Source of the DNA: Acinetobacter courvalinii
GTDB taxonomy: Bacteria; Pseudomonadota; Gammaproteobacteria; Pseudomonadales; Moraxellaceae
Direction of reading: 5' to 3'
NCBI RefSeq assembly: GCF_014635545.1
Contig: NZ_BMDA01000001.1
Coordinates: 512,739 to 576,738, forward strand
Length of the DNA stretch: 64,000 nucleotides
Position numbers and translations under genes: made by a program. The notes under the pieces are model-generated. The model made no database searches. It was not told where the DNA came from and saw nothing but the letters and a program-made list of their open reading frames with translations. Of the stretch, positions 47,101 to 54,910 are shown piece after piece. The number at the start of each line of letters is the position of its first letter. Position 1 is the first letter of the stretch.

Positions 47101-47888
47101 TGATTGGGATATGAAATACCTATTGCACCAAGTTGTGCCCATTTTTTATCAATCTGACTTTGCTCACCTCTTTCAAATGCATATATTTGATTTTTATTCT
47201 CCGAATTTTCTGAGTTTAGTCCCTCAAGCAAATATCGAACTAGAGTATCATCACCTGAATACCCAATTAATACGACTGTACGGCGTGTCAATAGATTTGA
47301 TAAAAAACGTGTAGCCCAACCATGAGATAAATAGGCACTACCAAAATCTTGAGATGAGATAATAAGATTGTTAGGTTCATTTTTCTTTGGGTCTATCCAT
47401 TTGCCATGTAAGTAAACAATGCCTGATAAAGCATCTTTAGATTGCAGGTCGGGTAGATATGGTGGAACAAATGATTTTATTTTCCTATCTACTTTTTCAA
47501 AAAGTAGATCAAAGTTTGTTGTTATTAGAAAAGGTTTCTTTTCTTCATTTATCGAAAGTTTTAACAGATTCTCATGATTCGTTAGTAAAGGGGTTTTTGT
47601 AACTTTTAGTGTATTTAATAAAATAGTATCAACAATCTTATCACCATATGTTCTTTTTAATGCTGTAAATGTTCTATCAAATTGATTATTAAAGAGTAAT
47701 TGTGAAACTTCATTATTATCATCATCCAATGCATGTAATCTTTCAGCTACTTGTTTAGTTAGGCTATAAAAAGTAGGTAACCCAGCTGGAACTGATACTC
47801 CTGCCCCACAGAAAAATAAAAGTTCGCCTTTTTTTTGTGCTTCAATTAATTCATTAGGAATATTTGGACCACTTTTAGTAAAACGCAT
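44103..47888 (-). CDS. SIR2-domain protein, candidate anti-phage NADase
   Basis: A 1261-residue protein. Residues about 20-230 are a SIR2 domain with NAD-binding GAGVS (28-32), TTNFD with catalytic-type Asn125, YLHG with His161 and GYSGDD (209-214), so NAD hydrolysis is plausible. The remaining 1000 residues are helical, without membrane segments or an identifiable nuclease or ATPase. A SIR2 N-terminus plus long helical sensor resembles defence sirtuins such as DSR1 and DSR2, and large SIR2-DUF4020 proteins; I cannot confirm the C-terminal family. It is the only gene on the island, on the minus strand, with a GGAAATAAG site before its ATG. Confidence 0.85.
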   Translation of the reverse strand: MRFTKSGPNIPNELIEAQKKGELLFFCGAGVSVPAGLPTFYSLTKQVAERLHALDDDNNEVSQLLFNNQFDRTFTALKRTYGDKIVDTILLNTLKVTKTPLLTNHENLLKLSINEEKKPFLITTNFDLLFEKVDRKIKSFVPPYLPDLQSKDALSGIVYLHGKWIDPKKNEPNNLIISSQDFGSAYLSHGWATRFLSNLLTRRTVVLIGYSGDDTLVRYLLEGLNSENSENKNQIYAFERGEQSQIDKKWAQLGAIGISYPNHDDLWNTITEWSKYSHDEDHWNKHIFELSQKSPKDLEAFERGQVTNFISTLKGANKFQLYDPPARAEWIYVFDKYVRLGEPKNLKDEAGNEYLLDPIDLYGIDTDPNRTEIELAPSHLKHDIGEDFIDNLTIDHSSNLRERISNLEYRKLFSVNSRVTSLIRWFIKVIEQPESIWWIANQNHLHPLIISEIEKEFSKTTHSLSKYKIDFFEKLILSHKLLERQPTITWYELKFLVEKNNNLFTNSNLHDLESLLEPTLKINHTFSHTSYLATEDENNQKIVFKPKFIGFNHDAIDVHENSLIDVIDILARSLTKYLNLLKITSASISSFLHLDYPTIKLNDFNEDMYETYDNIGKIIVWISHLINRQIKIDENEIHKLSEKWPKNDSFIFNRLNLFIWTYSQDIQKHHIGKHIKNFSDELFWSSVLEADLFKLISNQWNNIQEEDRTIIEKRIIKYYPNTEYFDKKRFEQSKIYHIGRFLSKIESTKIGLSESSRGYLIKIKSSDKWRESFLDNDPFTPNVISGSVKTNTSMEMLDLTLLTDSTKLLDRIEEVEKDRNIVFEQNRLFIGLIQKDIPYVLKLLSNELNLNNLRESFWQQLFYNIPDNATLEEKLLIANTILILPSELISSCRFCLPQWINGKLVNTCRSNQPLFWQVWDYVFIALNTMGVDATKSSFGDIRRGGKIIKRSRKTLDYALNSPIGQLVDAVFSTFNAWELDPMICKKDYLPRFELALNSVGEGADHAAVMIAYRFNFIYYNYKKWTESHLIPLLDIENPLSEPVWNGITLNMPYKESSLKIKPYLESLIKSKPEWFTNEKLKNNLAVYIVALSFWSHSYPKHYSDIELRNLLRKCDIDMLSHSLWMLNQIIIKEKNWLSFGQHFVKNIWPKELAFQNSRLSERWLNLILETSNDFIDATKHIMPYLGKIESGSLFLFRLVKDDKVFLLEQHPEEILMLLDQVIGSRIEHYDFYLKDILDRLILVEPTIKNNSSWRRLKEISR

Positions 47889-48304
47889 CTTATTTCCAAC
47901 TTACGATTAGTAGTTTTTTTATTTATAAACTTATGTTTTATAACATATAAAAATCTATATATGAAGCGCTAAAATTTTCCTGAATCGAATAAAATTATCA
48001 TTGGTAAATATATCAAAAGGGGTGTGAGCAAAGATCTAATATAGGAAAATTTGAAATATTTTTTAAAAATTCATTGTTAATAAAGCCCATTTATTGTAAA
48101 TAATGAACACCTATCTAAGTACCTTATTTAATTCTTTTTATATAAAAATGTTAAAAAACAATGTTAAATGTTAATATTTTGAGTCCGACCCTCGGAACAA
48201 AAGTTTATGGCACTAGATAATTATATGTATCACAATGTGTATCATTGATTTTGTTTTTTTTAAATAAATCAATAAAAACAATTGATTGTAATTAAGTTCG
48301 GTAT
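47889..48304. other. AT-rich right end of the SIR2 island
   Basis: About 415 bp without a gene. It carries the promoter region of the SIR2 gene near 47900-47960 and, at 48226-48244, two direct copies of TGTATCA spaced 12 bp apart, which look like integrase arm-type sites near the right repeat. GTTCG just left of the right repeat (48296-48300) also matches the tRNA T-loop. Confidence 0.4.
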
Positions 48305-48373
48305 TGGATATACCTACCAAGATATTAAAGTCATATAACTTTTTATGAAGTTACATGAACTCGAAAGCCCTGA
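48305..48373. repeat. Right island repeat (att-like)
   Basis: A second copy of the tRNA-Val 3' end and its downstream flank, 67 of 69 bases identical to 43838-43906. Beyond it comes a hairpin with AGCCCTGATTC and a T run (to about 48398), the presumed original tRNA terminator. Confidence 0.85.
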
Positions 48374-48685
48374 TTCGAAACGATCCAGGGCTTTTTTTTA
48401 TAGCTTTAAAAAGGCGGCTGAGACTAACTGATAAAACAAGACGTAACGACATGAATCTTAATAATAGATCTATTAAGCTGTAGTATTTTTGTTTTTAATT
48501 GTTGATTTTAATCGATAATTTATAAGACCTACTTTTTGTAGGGCATTTCTCGAGTAAACTATGCCCATCGTAGTCTGATATCGACTGTTTTAAGGACATA
48601 AACAGTGTTTTACGATGAGGTTTTGGAATGGTATTACTTATAAATTCTCGGGCGCGATAAAGGCGCTAAGAGCTTAGTGAAGTTA
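48374..48685. other. Spacer between island and dsbA
   Basis: About 310 bp. The first 25 bp complete a terminator-like hairpin (CCAGGGC then eight T). The remainder is AT-rich and should hold the dsbA promoter; I see no clear regulatory element. Confidence 0.35.
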
Positions 48686-49303
48686 ATGAAAAAATTTATT
48701 TTAACGGGCCTTACTGCAATGGTTGCAGTACTTTCTACCCAGACAATGGCAGCAGATTTTGTTGCAGGAAAAGATTATACGGTTGTACAAAATCCAGAAA
48801 AAACGTCTGTTCCAGATAAAATCGAGGTACGGGAATTTTTTTGGTATGGCTGTACCTATTGCTTTAAATTAGAACCGCATATGCAAAGCTGGTTGAAGAA
48901 GATTCCAAAAGATGTGTATTTTCTTCGTACGCCGGCAGCAATGACACCCATGTGGGAGCAGGGTGCGCGTGCCTATTATGTCAGTGAAGCATTAGGCGTT
49001 CGTAAGCGGACACATTTACCATTATTCCATGCCAATTTTTCTGGCAATCAAAGAGTTTTGCAAAAGGAAGCTTTTGCTAAATTTTTTACCCAATACGGCG
49101 TACCTGAGCAAAAGTTTAATAGCATGTTTGATTCTTTTGCAATCACGGCAAAAATTGCCGAATCCAATCAATTGGCGCGTAAATACCAACTCACTGGCGT
49201 TCCTGCGGTCGTGGTAAATGGTAAATATATTGTTCAGGGCGGTGATGAAAAGGTTGTGCAAGTGGTGGATTATCTGGTGAATAAAGAACGTAAAAACAAA
49301 TAA
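48686..49303 (+). CDS. dsbA: Thiol:disulfide interchange protein DsbA
   Basis: A 205-residue periplasmic oxidase that introduces disulfide bonds. It has a signal peptide (AVLSTQTMA then ADF), a thioredoxin fold with active site WYGCTYCFKLEP (Cys56/Cys59 before processing) and the cis-Pro loop TGVPAVVVNG. The CxxC dipeptide is Thr-Tyr rather than the Pro-His of Escherichia coli DsbA, which should alter its redox potential. The ATG at 48686 is preferred to the GTG at 48677 because the signal peptide then begins MKKF. Confidence 0.92.
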   Translation: MKKFILTGLTAMVAVLSTQTMAADFVAGKDYTVVQNPEKTSVPDKIEVREFFWYGCTYCFKLEPHMQSWLKKIPKDVYFLRTPAAMTPMWEQGARAYYVSEALGVRKRTHLPLFHANFSGNQRVLQKEAFAKFFTQYGVPEQKFNSMFDSFAITAKIAESNQLARKYQLTGVPAVVVNGKYIVQGGDEKVVQVVDYLVNKERKNK

Positions 49304-49679
49304 TGTTTAGTTTTTCATGATTACATTATTTTGAGTTCAACACATTGTTTGGATAGTTTGCTTCGGCACGGCTATGCTGTATTGGGTTTAGCTTTTTAGC
49401 ATTAAAAGGGTGCTTGACCCCATTCATAATTGGTGCTAATTTAAACAATAAGGAAGTCATATACTATTTGGGATTTAAGAGAAATCTTGCCTAAATGCAA
49501 AAAGATATGATGACCTGAATACACAGCTAACAACGAACGAAACAATCTAGATTGTTTTTAAAAATGTTCAAGGTTGTAGAAAAGCCCGTTAATCGGGCTT
49601 TTTTAATGTCTATCTTTTTAAAAGTCTAGACTCAGGATATAGTCATTTCTAAAGATTGGCACGGCACTCAAGATTTCTA
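49304..49679. other. Spacer with a terminator
   Basis: About 375 bp. A hairpin at 49579-49604 (AAAGCCCG, TTAAT, CGGGCTTT plus T) is a good terminator, but it lies 275 bp beyond dsbA, so an unannotated transcript could end here. Nothing else is recognisable. Confidence 0.5.
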
Positions 49680-49913
49680 ATGCTGTTATTTATTATTGTA
49701 CTGGTTGTGATTGGCTTGGTTTTATTCATTCTCTGGGTAAAGAGAACCAGCGCTAGACAAGTTTCATCTGACTCTAATGATTCGTATTCGCCAATACCTT
49801 ATATAAATGACTCATCTCAACATCATGATTCCAGACCTACCGATCACTGTAGCATAAGCGACAGTCCTAGCTCGGATTCGGGGAGTTGTGATGGTGGCGG
49901 AAGTAGCGATTAA
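49680..49913 (+). CDS. Small membrane protein with Ser/Asp-rich tail
   Basis: A 77-residue protein: one strong membrane segment (LLFIIVLVVIGLVLFILWV), a short basic stretch, then a low-complexity Ser/Asp/Pro/His region ending SGSCDGGGSSD. The C-terminal Cys-Gly-Ser cluster resembles other small bacterial proteins of unknown function with CxGGGSS ends. An in-frame TTG at 49656 could add eight residues; neither start has a strong ribosome site. It is convergent with the pirin gene. Confidence 0.6.
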   Translation: MLLFIIVLVVIGLVLFILWVKRTSARQVSSDSNDSYSPIPYINDSSQHHDSRPTDHCSISDSPSSDSGSCDGGGSSD

Positions 49914-49944
49914 AAAGCTCGTACCCCCGAGGGAGGAGTACGAG
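49912..49944 (-). terminator. Terminator of the pirin gene
   Basis: Stem CTCGTAC with GTACGAG and a 13-nt loop, followed by five T on the minus strand, 13 bp after the pirin stop. Confidence 0.7.
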
Positions 49945-49956
49945 TTAAACCAGGAC

Positions 49957-50640
49957 TTAAGGTAGGTCAAACCAGATCATCTGACTGTCTTGTAGTGCAG
50001 TAATGGTGGCTGTTTCATCAAATAGCAAGGCATCACCAGCTTTGACTAAATGATCTGCAATCATCACTTCACCTGAAATTACATGCACGTAGTTCACTTT
50101 TTTCCGTGCTGTAATGTCTAGATGTTGATCTTTTTCAATGACCGCAGTTTTCACTTCAGCATTTTGACGGATCAGCATCGGTGCAGATTCATCACCTGCG
50201 ATCAAGTGCCATTGGTTTGGATGATCTTTCGGATTGAGCTGAATTTGCTGATAGGTGGGTTCTGCATCTTGTACATTCGGTTGAATCCAGATCTGTAACA
50301 GATGCACCGCTTTATCATGCTTGTTCATTTCACTGTGAGTGACGCCTGTACCCGCACTCATCAATTGCCATTCACCTGCATTGATCTGGCCTTCATTGCC
50401 CATGCTGTCTTTATGGGAAATGGTGCCATCCAGTACACAGGTCAGGATTTCCATATTGTCATGCGGGTGAGTACCAAAACCATTGTGTGCAGCCACGGTA
50501 TCGTCATTAATGACGCGCAGGGCACTGACACCCATGTATTTCGGGTTATACCAGCTACCAAATGAAAAACTATGGTAGGTGTCTAACCAGCCTGCTTTAA
50601 CATGACCACGATTTTCACTACGATGTAGATAAGCATTCAT
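49957..50640 (-). CDS. Pirin-family protein (YhhW-like)
   Basis: A 227-residue bicupin protein. The metal site is in the N-terminal cupin: FGTHPHDNMEILTCVLDG with two His and Glu, and HSEMN with a third His. It resembles YhhW, which opens the quercetin ring in vitro; the natural substrate is unknown. GWLDTYHSFSFGSWYNP is the characteristic pirin start. A GGGAG site precedes the ATG. Confidence 0.92.
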   Translation of the reverse strand: MNAYLHRSENRGHVKAGWLDTYHSFSFGSWYNPKYMGVSALRVINDDTVAAHNGFGTHPHDNMEILTCVLDGTISHKDSMGNEGQINAGEWQLMSAGTGVTHSEMNKHDKAVHLLQIWIQPNVQDAEPTYQQIQLNPKDHPNQWHLIAGDESAPMLIRQNAEVKTAVIEKDQHLDITARKKVNYVHVISGEVMIADHLVKAGDALLFDETATITALQDSQMIWFDLP

Positions 50641-50771
50641 CTTTCATCTCCCAAATTATTATGTTCTGCTTGATGCTTATATTATCGATTCATTATAGGG
50701 ATAAATAGTCTTTTATTGCGACGTGTTGTTCTATAATTGAGATGATGGGGCTGCTTATTGTTTAAGGGTAT

Positions 50772-50802
50772 AAAAAAGGCCGAATACAAGATTCAGCCTT
50801 TT
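50772..50802 (-). terminator. Terminator of argG
   Basis: Stem AAAAGGCTGAAT with ATTCGGCCTTTT on the minus strand (one G-U pair) and a T run, 28 bp after the argG stop. Confidence 0.75.
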
Positions 50803-50829
50803 AAGGTTTGATACCAATGTATCAAATGC

Positions 50830-52185
<1,356 letters not shown>

Positions 52186-52392
52186 CTATTTCGAAATAGG
52201 CACCCTAATACTTCGGTGACCAAAGAGAATTTATACGTTCCGTACTATATCACTTTTCAAATCGATTTTTTTTCTGTTAGGAAAGGAATTCTTTTTTTTT
52301 CATTTGAAAAATAGATTAACATCGGAAAAATATAAAGTTTTACGATAAACATAAAGTTTTTATTAAGATTCTAAACAGGGTGAAAGAATAAA

Positions 52393-52740
52393 ATGCTAGA
52401 AACGAACAATCAGATTCTCTCTACATTACATCGCATTGTCGCGTTTATCTTGATATCAGATCTTGTCTATGCGATTTATAACTTGATTATGCATATGCCT
52501 AAATATTTTATTGGTGGTCTGTTGGGGCGTATAGCCTTGATTGTTGTTCATTTTCTATGTGCAAAAAGTGTTAGGACGGGAAGTACAAGTAGTCGTATTG
52601 GTTCAATCTTAATGACGGTCTTTATGCTCAATATGTTTCCTTTAGGAACGGTTATGGCTGTTGTCATGCTGTTTTTCTCTCTATTCAAATGGGAAAAAGA
52701 TTCAACTTTTAAACTGCCAACTGAACTGCAAAAAAGTTAA
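52393..52740 (+). CDS. Small four-helix membrane protein
   Basis: A 115-residue hydrophobic protein with about four membrane segments (IVAFILISDLVYAIYNLIMH, LLGRIALIVVHFLCAK, SILMTVFMLNMFPLGTVMAVVMLF) and a short charged tail. I do not recognise the family. A GTGAAAG site precedes the ATG. It is convergent with the LysR gene. Confidence 0.65.
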   Translation: MLETNNQILSTLHRIVAFILISDLVYAIYNLIMHMPKYFIGGLLGRIALIVVHFLCAKSVRTGSTSSRIGSILMTVFMLNMFPLGTVMAVVMLFFSLFKWEKDSTFKLPTELQKS

Positions 52741-52760
52741 CGATGTCCTTGAAAATGAGC

Positions 52761-53612
52761 TCAAAGTGCATCATTTAGGCCAATAAATTGCTTCTCGATC
52801 GGTGTAAAGACATGGTCATTGCGTGCAATCAAATATAGTCCAATGTCCCGATATTGTTCAGGCGTTTCCCGATAGTATTGAATCTTGTATTTCTCAATCA
52901 ATGACTTGGCAATCATGGAAATGCCCATACCCAGCTGGGTAAAGTGAATTAAAGCTTCATGATCATAAATATGGGTGAGTTCACCCTTTTTAAGATTATA
53001 GTCGCTATAGATGCTATCCAGAGTTGTGGCATAGCAGCATTGTTCAGAGGCCAACAAGATATTTTGATGATTCAGACACTCTTCAAGACTGTCGTGGTTA
53101 ATCATATTTTTGCCAATAATCACCAGTTGATCATCCGCCTTTTGAATATATTGCAGGTTCTTTTGTTTTGGATGACCTAGTGCATAGGCCATATCCAGAT
53201 TGCCGGCGAGAATTTCATCTTCAATATAGCCCGTAGAACCCGTTTTCATGGTAATCGAGAGGTCGGGATAAGCCTCATATAATTTGCTAAAAGATGGGTA
53301 AAAACGCATGCCACCAAGACTGGTATTGGTCCCGAAACGCAGTACGCTTTCTTGTTGATAGATTTTATTTTCGGTTTCCTCCCAGGTGAACATCATTTTT
53401 TTATATTGGGCATATAAATTCATACCTGATTCAGTCAGCTCAACGCCTTTGGGTCTACGGATAAATAACTGGCGTTTGTAATGATTTTCAATCTTCTTGA
53501 TTTTTGCAGTCATATTGGATTGTAAATAATTGAGCTTATGTGCCGCCGCCGTAATACTTTTCAACTCGGCTACAGTGACAAAAGAACGGATATCATTAAT
53601 ATCAATATTCAC
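52761..53612 (-). CDS. LysR-family transcriptional regulator
   Basis: A 283-residue regulator with the N-terminal helix-turn-helix (KSITAAAHKLNYLQSNMTAKIK) and an effector domain. The helix-turn-helix resembles those of CzcR/GltR-like LysR proteins. It is divergent from the EamA transporter gene 170 bp away, the usual arrangement for a regulator and its exporter target, so it probably controls that gene. Confidence 0.85.
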   Translation of the reverse strand: MNIDINDIRSFVTVAELKSITAAAHKLNYLQSNMTAKIKKIENHYKRQLFIRRPKGVELTESGMNLYAQYKKMMFTWEETENKIYQQESVLRFGTNTSLGGMRFYPSFSKLYEAYPDLSITMKTGSTGYIEDEILAGNLDMAYALGHPKQKNLQYIQKADDQLVIIGKNMINHDSLEECLNHQNILLASEQCCYATTLDSIYSDYNLKKGELTHIYDHEALIHFTQLGMGISMIAKSLIEKYKIQYYRETPEQYRDIGLYLIARNDHVFTPIEKQFIGLNDAL

Positions 53613-53782
53613 GGCAATTCCTCAATCGTGCCAGCTCATCCATTCCGAAAGGATAAAATTCAAAAAGGAGAGTGTGCTAAATAGGCATCAAAAAAAATGA
53701 TGGATCTATTAAAACATAGCATTATTCATGATGTCATTTATTTTATACACTAACATGACTTTCCAAGGGTTGAGTACAACAC

Positions 53783-54700
53783 GTGAATATTCGAGTCGTA
53801 AGCGCAATCGCGTTGTTATGTCTGGTCTGGGGTTCTTTATGGGGCTTGGTTAAACACAGTTTGCAAGTCTTTCCACCATTCCTGTTTATTTCTACACGTT
53901 TGATTCTGGCAGCACTGACTTTAATGATCATACAGCGAATGTTGAAGAAACCGATTTTGCCAAAACCGTCAGAGTGGAAGCCCTTGATGATTTTAAGCTT
54001 GCTGATTTGTCTAGGTTTCTATGCAACGCAAACTTTTGCGATGCAATTTGTGGCTTCGGGTTTATCGGCAGTGCTGGTCTTTACCATGCCAATTTTTATT
54101 GGGGTGCTGGCACATTATTTCTTAAATGAACGTTTGAATAGCCAAAAGGGTTTGGGGTTGGTTTTAGGTACATTGGGGCTGATCGCCATTCTTTGGCCAC
54201 AACTGCAGCATATCCATATGAATACCTCATTGCTTGGACAAATCTTGTTAATTGGTTCTGGTTTCTTTTGGGCCTTATCAACGGTGTTTATTAAAAAGAA
54301 TTTTGCGACGTATGACAAAATCAAGCTGACCATTTGGCAACTGTTATTAGGTGGAGCTATTATTTTTGCTGGTGCTTTAGCTTTTGAGCCTGTAGATGTC
54401 CAAGTTTGGCTCAACCCTTTAAATGAATCTGCCTTATTTTATATTGCAGTGGTTGGAACAGGATTTGCATTTGCATTATGGAACTGGATCGTGAGTCAGG
54501 TGGATACTTTTGTTGCTTCGATCTCAATCATGTGTATTCCAATTCTAAGTTTATTTTTTGGTTCGCTGATCTGGCATGAACCTTTAACCCTGAATATCTT
54601 AATCGGTGCGGTCTTTATTTGTCTGGGGATTGTGATGAGTTCGCTCAAAGTGAAAAAAAACAAAAGTCGTTTGGCTTATTCATGCAATCAACAGCCTTAA
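53783..54700 (+). CDS. EamA/DMT-family transporter
   Basis: A 305-residue inner-membrane protein with ten hydrophobic segments in two EamA halves (LVWGSLWGLVKHSL and LIGSGFFWALSTVFIKK starts). Members usually export amino acids or other metabolites; the substrate is unknown. The start is GTG at 53783, a weak choice with no clear ribosome site. It is divergent from a LysR regulator and ends before a good terminator. Confidence 0.85.
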   Translation: MNIRVVSAIALLCLVWGSLWGLVKHSLQVFPPFLFISTRLILAALTLMIIQRMLKKPILPKPSEWKPLMILSLLICLGFYATQTFAMQFVASGLSAVLVFTMPIFIGVLAHYFLNERLNSQKGLGLVLGTLGLIAILWPQLQHIHMNTSLLGQILLIGSGFFWALSTVFIKKNFATYDKIKLTIWQLLLGGAIIFAGALAFEPVDVQVWLNPLNESALFYIAVVGTGFAFALWNWIVSQVDTFVASISIMCIPILSLFFGSLIWHEPLTLNILIGAVFICLGIVMSSLKVKKNKSRLAYSCNQQP

Positions 54701-54728
54701 GCGATGTACCATTATTAAATGTTGACGT

Positions 54729-54760
54729 AAAAAAGCAGTCAGTGAAATGACTGCTTTTTT
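54729..54760 (+). terminator. Terminator of the EamA transporter gene
   Basis: Stem AAAAGCAGTCA with TGACTGCTTTT and T run, 28 bp after the stop. Confidence 0.88.
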
Positions 54761-54910
54761 ATAGGTTGATAATGAAGATTAGTTTCCAGTCATCACGTTA
54801 AATTGACACTTTCAACCATTAAAATTCGCGCTATAGTCATCCCAAATCAATAAAAAAGTATTAAAGTACTATGCAACAAGTTGCAAAGCCAAAATTAAAC
54901 AAGGAATATC

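Larger units (their letters stand above)
43838..48373. mobile_element. Small tRNA-Val genomic island carrying a SIR2 gene
   Basis: A direct repeat at 43838-43906 and 48305-48373 bounds about 4.4 kb that holds a single gene. The left copy is the 3' end of an intact tRNA-Val, as expected for tyrosine-recombinase integration. There is no integrase or transfer gene inside, so the element is non-autonomous or has been reduced. The interior is visibly more AT-rich than the flanks. An alternative is insertion between two tandem tRNA-Val copies with loss of most of the second. Confidence 0.7.

Noticed and set aside
48181-48200. A GAGTCCGACCCTCGGAAC stretch resembling a tRNA 3' end in the island
   Set aside because: No cloverleaf can be built around it and it has no CCA-compatible acceptor partner upstream.
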